Positions 23,601 through 32,891 of a stretch of DNA of 64,000 nucleotides are shown here, piece after piece. The stretch spans positions 14,916,615 through 14,980,614 of the forward strand of contig OX345636.1 in assembly GCA_947044365.1 (NCBI GenBank). The letters are read 5' to 3'. The stretch is from Petrosia ficiformis. Lineage: Eukaryota > Porifera > Demospongiae > Haplosclerida > Petrosiidae. Within the stretch, counting starts at the first letter, position 1. Every line of letters begins with the position of its first letter. The notes beneath the pieces are model-generated. The model made no database searches. It was not told where the DNA came from and saw only the letters and a list, made by a program, of their open reading frames with translations. Made by a program: the position numbers and the translations under genes.

Positions 23601-26600
23601 ATAGGTGTCCATAAATAATGATTATGTATAACATGATTGCATTATTTTGTCAGCATAATTATTGTTAATAAATGTACCTTCCACTGGTACCCAGTAATCA
23701 AACTGAACTGCTGCATCCTTCAGTGAAAGGGTTGGAGAATTCTTAGATAATGACTATAATATATGACAAAAAAGTATGTTGATTATAAATCATGATAGAC
23801 TTTAGTACTGTTTACCTGGTTATCAATTTCATCATTTTTTTCAACATCTATAAATTGAAATATATAGGGAACTAGTTATAGCATGTACAGTTCATTGCAT
23901 CACTGAAATCTATGCGCCTACTTAGGTTTAGTTTTAGTTTAAATTGAAATGTTACTACTGTATATTCATCTTGCTGATTATAGGATAGTTAAAAACTCTT
24001 GCTCAATTCTACATGTATATGTCCGGATCGACATCACTAAAATACGCAAATCAAACTTTCTGTTTCTCATGCATGCCTGCCTCAACAGTGTTACTTATAC
24101 CAAATCTCAATCTTGTCAACTCATGCATTTTGGCAGTTGATGTGATATAACTATGTTCAACCATACCTTTTGAGTCACACAGCAATTCTTTAACATAAAA
24201 CTTGATTAATAATAACATAATACATGTATATAATTTTAAAGTACACAGTGTATACCTCCCGTTAGTAATGAGAACTTTTCTTCCAAATTCTGTAGTTTTT
24301 CCTGTTTTGATTTAAGAATAGCTTCTGATTTTTCAAGCTCAATATCTTTTATGTGAGAGATTTTTCTTTTCATCTCATTCTCTATAAATAAACAAAGTAC
24401 ATAAACATGATATATAGGGAAAACGTATCCCAATGATAGCTTTGTGGTGTCATCATTCAGCAATCATGGTTGACTTTCTCATGCTTGAGACACAACAGCC
24501 TATTATATAGTCATTATTGTGATTGTCTACTCTTGTTACTTTTTAACTTAACTTGTAGAACTTTAGGAATATATTTCAGGTAGGATAGCTATTAGTTCCA
24601 GTTTCTACGTAAGCTACAAGTAGCTTTATTCCTGCTGAGATTTTGTAATATGTGCCATGCCCATTAATTGATGAACCCCCAGAATGATTTAACTTCCTTA
24701 GCTATGTCAAAGCATACTTGAGTAAGTGACACAAGAATTATTATAAATATAATTATATATATAAATTAAACTCTGTGGAAAGTAATCATAGCGATGGCCC
24801 TACGAGCCATAAAAATTATAGAAATTTGAAATTTCTTATGTTCTTATATAGCTAAAACTAGCTATATGTAGGAGGATATTCTTACCATTATTTAATTCCA
24901 TTATTCTGTGCAGTGCAGCCTGCAACTGAAATTCTTTTTGTTGAAGCTTATCCTCAATTGAATACAACAATGAACTTTCTGAAGAGTGAAGTAATTTTGT
25001 TAATTAATGATTTAAGAGAATAAATTTAGAAACGTACACTAGACTATACAAACATTTCTGGCATAATTATCAACACTTGACCTCTTGCTTATGGTGTAGG
25101 GTAATTATAGTACATTCAAACAAGTGTATATAGAGAAAAAAACATCCCTATGATTGCTTTACAAATTTAATAAAAGTATCCTTATGACTGCTTTGTGGTG
25201 TCCAGAATTCAGTAATCATGGCTGACTTTATCAAGCATGAAAGACAACAGCTTATTATACATGTGTAGTTATTATTTTGATTATCTACTCTCCTGACCTT
25301 TCAAAGGACCTTGTAGAACTTTAGGAATATATTTCAGGCAGAATAGCTACCTATTAGTTCCAGTTTCTACATAAGCTCAACAGCTTTCTTTCTGCTGGTG
25401 TGTACGTGTAGAGCTTGATCGCGCGTTCTTTTATGCGCCACGCCCACTAATTGACCGAGCCCCCGGGAATGATGTAACTTCCTTAACTACGTATACAACG
25501 TATACAACGCATACTCGCGTAGGTGACACAAAGTCACAAACATATATATAAACATACATCGAACCCGTGGGAAAGCAATCATAGGGATGGCCCTACGGGC
25601 CATAAAAATGATAAGCATGTATAGGTAATTACAGTACATTCAAAATAAGATATATATAGTGCATTGGATAAGACCAGGATCACACAACTGCTATATATAT
25701 AAAATGAATTGTGAATCTTTTGTCAAGTGAATTGCACATAATGGCCATATATGGGCAAGCATAAAACAAGGTGGAGGTGCTAAGTGGCTGTTGATGACAA
25801 ATTGACTGCACATATATAGTCTGCTTGGAGTCGAGTAGAGAAAAGGTAAGTACAGTGAGCAGCACCTGTTGTTATAGTTGGGCTACATAAATGTATACCT
25901 ACACTGTAAAAATTATCTAAACCTTAGTTGGTTACAGGTGTTTCAGTGCAATTATATTTTTCTCAATATTTACTAGTTTCAGGACTAGTATGTAAGGTAC
26001 ACGTCATAACAAAGCAGATTAATAACAAGATATATAGAGAACAAGTGTATATAGAGAAAAAAACATCCCTATATTTGCTTTGTGATGACTATGTATTAAG
26101 CATTGCTGATGGCACTAGTGTCTCTACCTTTCTGCCAGGTGTACTCCTGGGGCCTGAAGACGTAAGTGTAAGCCTAATTGCAGTCTAAATACACAGATGT
26201 CTGATGAACTGACTGAGGTACTCCTTCAAGGTTCTAAATGATGACTTCCTCGTGTCTGAAACTCAACAACTTATCATACTTACTTGTTAAAGATTCTTGC
26301 ATAATATCTATACTGTTTCTCTGCTATATACAACAGTTATTAGCAGTTTTACATCCTTTCTGAATCTTCCTGGCTGGTCTGTAGCTGAAAGTAGGAATGG
26401 GCGATATATCAAAATGAACGATAATTTATCGATATTTTCAATATCAATATGATATCGATATCGGGAGTTCGTTCGATAGGCAATTCGATACGATAACCAC
26501 GCCCATATAACCTTAATAATAGTTACATAAGTAGTAGTTAATTATTTAAAAATATTAATACAGTAGCCACATTTGTGCCTGCGGTAAGGCTGGTGAACTG

Positions 26601-29600
26601 CTTTCCATCAGTAGAAGCAGAATTACAATGTGTAAGTCAAAACATGTCCACATGTTGAACAAAAACACTTAACATAGTTACCTAGCTGTTATTTTGTAGA
26701 TAATTAACTATGAAATGGGTGTGGTTTAATATCATATCGAAAAATATCGATTATCACAAACATTTTGGAAAATATCGATAAATATCGTATCGTTTGGAAA
26801 TTTCTCATATCGCCCATCCCTAGCTGAAAGCCTGATACGCGCGTTCTTTTACGCGCCACGCCCATTAATTGACCGAGCCCCCGGGAATGATGCAACTTCC
26901 TTAACTACGTATACAACGCATAGTCATTAAACCCCGTGGAAAGCAATTATAGGGATGGCCCTACGGGCCATAAAAAAGTATCCCTACGCATTGCTTTGTG
27001 GTGCCCAGCATTCAGTAATCATGGCTGACTTTGTCATGCCTGAAACACAATAGCTATTATAGTTATTATCAGGAGCCCATGAAAAAACCACAGGGAAGGA
27101 GCGTGCAACTCCCACGCAATTAATTAAAATAGCTAAAGCCAGACATTTAGTTGGTGTTACTATTTTTAGATGATCTACGTGGCCACACCCACCGCATGTG
27201 TAGAGCTAGAACTTTACATCTAACAGTACTACAGTATCAACGGGTAGTACTCCAGTTCATAATTTACTCAAAACAGCTGTAAGGAAGATTCAGTTGGAAG
27301 AAACAGAGAAGCTGTTTACTACAAGTACCAGTAGTAGATGTTCTGAGTAAAGTTGTCTAGAACAATTTAAATTTCTTATATGTTCAAATGAACACTGTAT
27401 AATCAACTGAAGAGATACTTGCCAGTAGCACGAACATACTAGCTTCTTTTCTCTTGCTGGTAGAGACTGTAGAGTGTTACTTCACTCTTTCCACAGGCTT
27501 TAGCTGTAGCGTGGCCACGTGGATCCTCTAAAAATAGTAACACCAACTATTTTAATTAATTGCGTGGGGGTTGCACGCTCCTTCCCTGTGTGGGCTCCTG
27601 TTATTATTTTGATTATCTACTCTCCTTACCTTTCGAAGGACCTTGTAGAACTTGAGGAATATATTTCGGGCAGAATAGCTAGCTATTAGGTCCAGTTTCT
27701 ACGTAAGCTACTTAGCTACAAGCAGCTTTCTTTCTGCTGGTCTGTAGAAGATCTCGACAGCACGTTCTTTTACGTGCCACGCCCATTAATTGACCAAGCC
27801 CCCCAAAATTACGTCACTTCCTTAACTACGTATACAACGCATACTCGCGCAAGTGGACAAAAGAAAATATATATTATATAGTTCGGCCCCATGGGAAACC
27901 ATTCATAGGGATGGCCCTATGGGCCATAAAAACACTAATACAATGTATATAGCATAGTATTATATATGTATAACTTGTGAAACACACAAATTTGTACTTA
28001 TAATAGCAAATGATATCCACTGTATCTAAACTACTGTGGGATTCTTTATTATGTAATGTAATTTATAATAGATATATATGTAGTCTCAGGAGCATATACT
28101 AAAACTCATGTAACCAAATTTGTTAAAACAACCATTAATTTTTACAGTGTAGTTCAATATAATGTCTGCAATTGTACTTGCAATTAACAAATGTTCAAAA
28201 ACTTTATTTGGTTAGTACAGTTATAATTGTATCAGAACCTCTTGATAGAGTAAGGCAGGAACACACTCATCCTTCAATATATATTTTTTCGACAATTACT
28301 TTCTTGTTTTAAAAAAAACCACCCATAACACCACTACACACTTCACTAAAATTCTCTCATTTAATATTGCATTTCAAGTACATGTATACTGTACTGCCAT
28401 TTTGTGGCAGGGCAAACAGCTTAGGGCATATATGTTTACATCAACAACTGTATGAATATCATTATTTTAAGTAGTTCGACAATGGATGATGCATGACACA
28501 GCATTAATATAGCCAATGTATGCTTCTTCTGTTCATGTGCTCCTTATCAAACAGCTTAACACACTTAGATTAGATTAGAATTTGCTACAAAACAGATCGT
28601 TATAATATATACATACCTGCTAACTTTCCTTCAACTTTTAGTAGTTTCTCTTCTTTCAACTTCATTTCAGTCTTTAAGTTTTCCAACTCTGTGTCTTTAA
28701 TATCAGAGATTTTTTTGGTATCCTAAGAAATAGAATTTGTGATACACAATACACACAAGCTGTGTGCTAACTAATGATTATGTGAGTATAGATTATAATC
28801 GGGTGCTGTTAGTAATGATTTTACCTCAAGTTCTTGTATTCTTGATTTCAGTTCAGTCTTCAATGATTCTAACTCTGATTTTGAATTAACCCATGTTTTC
28901 ATGATGTCCTCGTTTTCTAATAAACACAATTAACAATACATTCATGCTATGCATTACATAAAATTATGAAGGTAATAATTCATCATTGTAAGAATCCATA
29001 GAATTAATAGAATATACAGGCTATACCTGCCATTAATAGTGACAATGTTTTCTCAAGTTCTTGTATGGTTCTTTTAGTCTTCAATGTTTCTAACTCTGAG
29101 TCTGGACTATAAGCCATTTTTTGGATGTGTTTATTTTCTAAGAAATAAAATTTATGATACGTGAATATCTGTGGTAAAGCAAGACTACAAGTACATATGA
29201 TTGTATGAACTGAAGCAAAAAAAATTACACTCATCCATTATTCATAAGGGCTGTGGTCTTGTTTGCATCACATTGCGATGCAATATTGCTCTTTCTTGTA
29301 CTTGTAAAAGGTATATGCTATGTACATATTAATCTTAAAGCTATATACAGTACCTTCACTGAAAAGTGAAAAAGGTATGTCACACCTTTAGGGGTCTGGC
29401 TATGCCACTCATTGTTATTATGGTTATAATCGCATCATGAGAATGGAAATTCAATACTAAAATTGATATGATTATTATATACATGTAACTAAACACTGAG
29501 TAAAAGGATGTAGATCATGTGGAACTATGGATTAAACACATAGTGATTAACTAATTATAAAATGTGCATAGTTATAGATAGTGATGTGGTATTGTGATTA

Positions 29601-31116
29601 ATTTACAAATGAAAGATGTCCTGCATAGACCCCTTGCAATGGTGTGGTATAGCGTACAAGGACAGAGTGACTCGATGCACAGCATTAATATTAACAGGTT
29701 ATTCATGTAAAATACACTCCACAGTTAATTGACATCATTTAATTATGTACATTCTATGTCCCACAGGGTCATCTCTGTAATTGGTTTCCAGGAGGTTGAA
29801 TCTGTATATTTGTTTGTTTCACATACGTGTTCCATACACAGTACATTGAAGAAGTTGAGTAATTCTGGGGGCTCAGACAATTAATGGGTGTTGTGTGTAA
29901 AAGAACACATGCTCAAACTACATACCTGCAGCAAGAAGATCAAATGCAGCTTGTAAAACTGCAACTAATATTAATAGCTGTTTATGTAGCAGAAACATTA
30001 TAATAATTATGCGAGAATCATTAATGAGAAAAATAAATAAGTGTGATAATGTTGACTTTCAGCAATGATCTAGTAGCAGTGTCTTTGTTAAGCTTGTATG
30101 CCACACCATTGACCCAAAGAACTTCTTATTTGGCACAGCACAGTTCTAAAATGGGCTAACAAAAAGGGGTTTTAATTTTAGTTAACTAAAACAACAGTAG
30201 TACGAATAATCATTCTAGCCACATTTCATTAGCTTTTTTTCAAATCTACATTTACTCAATAAAATGGAATTTTACCTGTTAATTGTTGATCATCCACTAG
30301 ATCTGAGGGATAAGTACTAGCATCAACACTGTTCTCAAATTGATCACTACTGGTATCGATTTGATCAATATTGGATTGAACCTGATCATTATTGGTATTG
30401 ATTTGATCATTACTAAGCTTCTCACACTTCTGTTCTGGTGATGCTTGTGATATTTCTGACTTGGTCAACTCTTTGTAACGATGTTTACCTTCGATTTTCT
30501 CAAAAGTAAACAAAGGTTTGCCACCGTAAGTAGCAAGATCTGAATCACTAAGTGCTGTAGCACCAGAGCTTGATCCTTTGAGGATCCAAAAAGGCTTTGT
30601 ACCGGCTGGTGATCTATTTTCAACTCTACCTTCTTTCTGCAATTCATGAAGTACTCTCTTACAATCAGCAGTAATGCAAATAATCTTTCCACTGAGCTGT
30701 CTGAATATTTCAGGAGCAGTTAATGGAGTAGATTGTTTTTTCAGGACATCTAGAATAAGTGGACGTAATTCATCATCATTACATTGTTTTGAGTCGTTAG
30801 TCAAAGGATTAGACTTAGAAATATCAGTAGACATGCTGGTTCCACCCACTTTCTTTATACTAGATGTACTTGTTGTCACAGTAGATGAAACGGTACTATC
30901 CTGTTCCAAGGAAGTGTCATCCTTCTTGGTGGCTCCTGATGAGTCCTCTTTTAACTTCCATTTTGGGGGTTGAGTGTCAGGTACCTGTTCGACTCCACTG
31001 ATTTTAAAGATAACTTGGTTGACTTCCTTTTTTGTATTACCAATTATTTTACCTATTTCTGGTGCTGTTAGTGGATAGGGTGAAGAACTCAATACATCCT
31101 TAATTTTCTGCTCCAT
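17652..31116 (-). CDS. Gene A: winged-helix / coiled-coil / ZU5 / death-domain protein (frame-disrupted in the ZU5 exon)
   Basis: Minus-strand model: 30276-31116, 29027-29137, 28825-28916, 28617-28722, 24886-24978, 24256-24381, 23816-23847, 23678-23753, 22608-23355, 21526-21740, 20023-20196, 19735-19960, 18711-18767, 18468-18491, 17652-17914. About 1060 residues. Residues 1-57 and about 118-175 are two winged-helix-like repeats, each with a PLTAPEI helix. Residues 281-460 form a charged coiled coil. The ZU5 domain starts at DEIVFNVQ and includes GFRLFVPEGALLP. An acidic Ser/Glu linker and a beta-rich region (813-946, perhaps UPA-like) follow. The last exon is a death domain (GLYLRLTYEELETIEKNYPG, then TWSALRNVLRKM). 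ZU5 plus death is the layout of UNC5/PIDD-type signalling adaptors; partners are unknown. All phases agree except one: a 2-bp deletion near 23336 shifts frame. Skipping the 76-nt exon restores it (1035 aa). Confidence 0.75.
18895..19585. mobile_element. Long-TIR MITE in gene A intron (older than the A/B duplication)
   Basis: The arms share TTTACAGCAGTCTTCATCAG on the left and CTGATGAAGACTGCTGTAAA on the right, within about 120-bp inverted ends. A related copy sits in the equivalent intron of gene B (33608-34245), where part of the right arm is deleted. Its presence in both paralogues dates it before the duplication. Confidence 0.75.
20300..20657. mobile_element. G-rich hAT-like MITE, present only in gene A
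   Basis: Termini CAGGCTTTCATTTAG and CTAAATGAAACCCTG, flanked by AT-rich near-matches (ATTATATA and ATATATAT). The interior has GGGGGGG and CCCCCCC runs. The corresponding intron of gene B (about 34970) lacks it. Confidence 0.65.
20680..20995 (+). mobile_element. GGCCCGTAGGGCC-end family, variant 1, decayed copy
   Basis: Recognisable by GGGCTTGGTCAATTATTGGG, GTGTAATAGAACGCATG and CATGATTACTCAATACTGAC. The equivalent copy is in gene B's intron (34985-35820, split by a MITE), so it predates the duplication. Confidence 0.65.
21058..21265. mobile_element. Foldback MITE (GTTTTTCACTGGTCG ends)
   Basis: Left end GTTTTTCACTGGTCGAAAATC and right end GATTTCCGACCAGTGAAAAAC are inverted. A related but rearranged copy is in gene B (about 35880-36260), where the right end is duplicated. 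Confidence 0.65.
24470..24826 (-). mobile_element. GGCCCGTAGGGCC-end family, variant 1, decayed
   Basis: Contains GAACTTTAGGAATATATTTC, GATAGCTATTAGTTCCAG, CATGCCCATTAATTGATG and the end GATGGCCCTACGAGCCATAA. It lies between the 126-nt and 93-nt exons of gene A. Confidence 0.75.
25118..25612 (-). mobile_element. GGCCCGTAGGGCC-end family, variant 1, full length
   Basis: Runs from the GTATATAGAGAAAAAAACAT end to the GGGATGGCCCTACGGGCCAT end. Includes CACGCCCACTAATTGACCGA and a duplicated ACGTATACAACG word. Confidence 0.85.
26032..26975 (-). mobile_element. GGCCCGTAGGGCC-end family, variant 2, with a nested hAT-like MITE
   Basis: Same two ends as variant 1, but the middle is different (TGATGGCACTAGTGTCTCTA, then TACTCCTTCAAGGTTCTAAA). 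A 431-bp MITE interrupts it at 26392-26822. The copy at 26976-27932 follows with no spacer. Confidence 0.8.
26392..26822. mobile_element. hAT-type MITE, TAGGRATGGGCGATAT ends
   Basis: Termini TAGGAATGGGCGATAT and ATATCGCCCATCCCTA are perfectly inverted apart from small changes. Perfect 8-bp duplication GCTGAAAG at 26384-26391 and 26823-26830. The interior is rich in ATCGATA words. Related to the elements at 54334 and 62913. Confidence 0.9.
26976..27932 (-). mobile_element. GGCCCGTAGGGCC-end family, variant 1, with a nested TIR element
   Basis: Starts AAGTATCCCTACGCATTGCTTTG and ends in ATGGCCCTATGGGCCATAA. Interrupted by the 531-bp element at 27070-27600. The uninterrupted family sequence is seen at 25118-25612 and 41884-42405. 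Confidence 0.8.
27070..27600. mobile_element. DNA transposon with long TIRs (CAGGAGCCC ends)
   Basis: Left end CAGGAGCCCATGAAAAAACC and right end GTGTGGGCTCCTG are inverted. The inversion continues through GGGAAGGAGCGTGCAAC and AATTAATTAAAATAG for about 120 bp. Direct repeat TTATTAT on both sides (27063-27069 and 27601-27607). No transposase seen. Confidence 0.8.
27940..28600. other. Gene A intron, no distinct feature
   Basis: Mostly unique AT-rich sequence with a short block like that at 5700-5760 (GTACTTATAATAGCAAATGA). No exon with matching phase was found. Confidence 0.45.
29762..30115 (+). mobile_element. GGCCCGTAGGGCC-end family, variant 2, strongly diverged
   Basis: Matches variant 2 in order: GGAGGTTGAATCTGTATATT, GAAGAAGTTGAGTAATTCTG, GGCTCAGACAATTAATGGG, TGTAAAACTGCAACTAATA, TAGCAGAAACATTATAATAA and GCGAGAATCATTAATGAG. 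It lies in intron 1 of gene A and contains a possible 33-nt exon. Confidence 0.6.
29926..29958 (-). CDS. Possible optional 33-nt exon of gene A derived from a repeat
   Basis: Flanked on the minus strand by TTGCAG and GTATGT, phase 1 in and phase 1 out. Inclusion adds VLQAAFDLLAA in place of nothing, without changing the frame between exons 30276-31116 and 29027-29137. It lies wholly within a diverged transposon copy. Only the splice signals and phase support it. Confidence 0.3.
30276..31116 (-). CDS. Gene A first coding exon: two winged-helix-like domains
   Basis: Starts at ATG 31116. The first domain (EQKIKDVLSSSPYPLTAPEI, then GKIIGNTKKEVNQVIFKI, ending PPKWKL) and the second (LILDVLKKQSTPLTAPEIFR, then CITADCKRVLHELQKEGRVE, ending KPFWIL) each show helix, helix, recognition helix and a beta-wing ending in a Trp. 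This layout resembles Z-alpha/winged-helix nucleic-acid-binding modules. A Ser/Thr-rich linker separates them and a DQ-repeat tail (DQINTNNDQVQSNIDQIDTS) follows. Nucleic-acid binding is inference. Confidence 0.7.
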
Positions 31117-32340
31117 CTATCTATGTCCCACAATAGATGAACAACCCCCAAGGTGGTACATTTAATAAGTAGGGTTCCTCCTTCATTTATAATAGATTGG
31201 TTTTCCCCTTGCAGGCAGCCCCTCCACTGTAGTCTATACACGTACACCATGTGGAGAAGGTTTTCAATTAAATGCGAAGGAGTGACCGCGCCCACCGAAA
31301 TGTTTCGTGTATTCAGTATTAAAAGGTGGTACTAGGGAGTGGGCGGATGCGACTCCAATCAGTTTCAAAATAGAATATTATATAATATGACTCTAACCTG
31401 TTGTAATAGCAACCTTCATATCTTTTGATCATCTTTATATTTGTCTGTAAGCGAGAGAGTGTTGGAAAAATGTCCATTTTTGCAATCGCGCGCAATAAGT
31501 ACAAAACCAAAAAGCCACGCCCACCAATCATGGCGTGCGCGCACCAAGTACAATGCATTTTGAGAAAACAAATAGAGCTGTTTTCTGAAAATTCATTTTA
31601 CTTTTATAGTTACAAGAGGCTGAAGAAAGCTGAATTCTGTAGCTTTTCAGTGAAACCATAAAATTTACCTTTCTAGGCACTATCAAACTCCGATCTTTCT
31701 CAGAGAGTAACTACAGTTAACCTGCCAGGGTTTCCAACAGAAACTTGCTCATCAAACGTACACTTCCGCCTACGCTTCGCGGCGAGGGTAATAAAAAAAA
31801 TTAAATGTTCAACTAAAAACATGCACATGATAATTTCCTACGGAAGCCCTTAGAGACATTCTCTTGTTTATGTTCGAGCACGTCTCGTATTGGTTGCGTC
31901 ATGCACTAGCGACATAATTATAAAAATATTTTTACACCCACGCTCCGCCCCCCAGTTTGTCAGGAACGAGAACATGAACGAGAATGTCGCTAAGGGCTTC
32001 CGTAAATTTCTCTACATTCCTCTTCATGTCCTCTGAATTCATCTTTCTCTACCTGCATATGTAGCAATTCTGTTGTTTATACTTTGATCATTGTTACTTA
32101 TTTGAATTCTTCAACCCAAGGCAAGAAATTCTACCCCACATGCATGTACAATGAACCCGTAGTTTCAAATAATCCACTCTAGATGTGTAACTATGCTACA
32201 TGTACTATTTACAGTACTCTCTAGTTAATAAAATAATTATAACAGTAATGCATTACTTTATGAATGTCATGTTTGACACTCCAACAAGATAAAACTAATA
32301 ACTATTATTTATACAAGTTATAATTATAATTATAATAACT
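31117..32340. promoter_or_regulatory. Gene A upstream / gene B downstream intergenic region
   Basis: The 1.2-kb gap between gene B's stop and gene A's start codon. It has CCACGCCCACC and GCGCGCAATA words near 31480-31540, the most CG-rich part and the likely promoter side. A MITE lies at 31839-32004 and a short fragment of the CG-containing repeat end (CCGCCTACGCTTCGCGGCGA) at about 31765. No exon evident. Confidence 0.35.
31839..32004. mobile_element. Short MITE with TACGGAAGCCCTTA ends
   Basis: Left TACGGAAGCCCTTAGAGACA and right TGTCGCTAAGGGCTTCCGTA are inverted over about 25 bp, with imperfect AATTTC flanks. The middle contains ACACCCACGCTCCGCCCCCC. No coding capacity. Confidence 0.75.
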
Positions 32341-32891
32341 CTAAAACTGAAAATCTATTTTTGTTTTCAAATCCTCATTAATGGCTACTGACAACTCCTC
32401 AGCTAGTGAAGTTGCAGCATGTTTCTGTGGAAAACCTTGTTCAGATATAGCTTTTAGGAACTTTGTACAATGACTGACTACTTCGCCTGGATCCCTCATG
32501 AAACTCATAGTACCTTTCACCTCATTCATAATACTATTATAACTTGGTGAAGAGTGCACAGTATTGGATATCAGAGCAACACTGAATAGTTTATCAGCTA
32601 GAGGTTTCAAACAGCTTGTCAACAACAGACACAAATCAGCATGACGTTTATCCAACACCCCACATATTATACTCTTCATTTTACCAATATCAACACCACT
32701 ATCATAGCATGGTAAAGGAGATTCTGTAATGTAATAATTATAGATATTACATAAACAGCTAAATAGATGATAATTATCAGAAGGGTGACCCTGAGCAAGC
32801 AAGAATTGCATCGAATAAATAGGAGAATTTGGTAACTGTCCATTGAAGTGACTGGCATTCAAGCAAGCAAGATCAGAGAGTATTTGTAGGC
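32341..32891 (-). CDS. Gene B terminal exon: 182-residue C-terminal module of unknown family
   Basis: Acceptor TTCTCCCATTCGCTAG has a good pyrimidine tract; phase 1 fits the 57-nt exon upstream. It encodes GLQILSDLACLNASHFNGQL and a predominantly helical sequence including LLLTSCLKPLADKLFSVALI and FMRDPGEVVSHCTKFLKAIS, and stops at TAG 32341. It occupies the place of gene A's death domain and is unrelated to it. A MITE abuts the acceptor. Confidence 0.6.

Noticed and set aside
24256..29137. Myosin- or lamin-type filament protein from the coiled-coil exons
   Set aside because: The coiled coil is under 200 residues, split over many short exons, and is spliced in phase to the ZU5 core. It is a linker, not a filament rod.
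30674..30973. 99-codon plus-strand ORF opposite gene A
   Set aside because: Antisense shadow of the 841-nt coding exon with the winged-helix domains.
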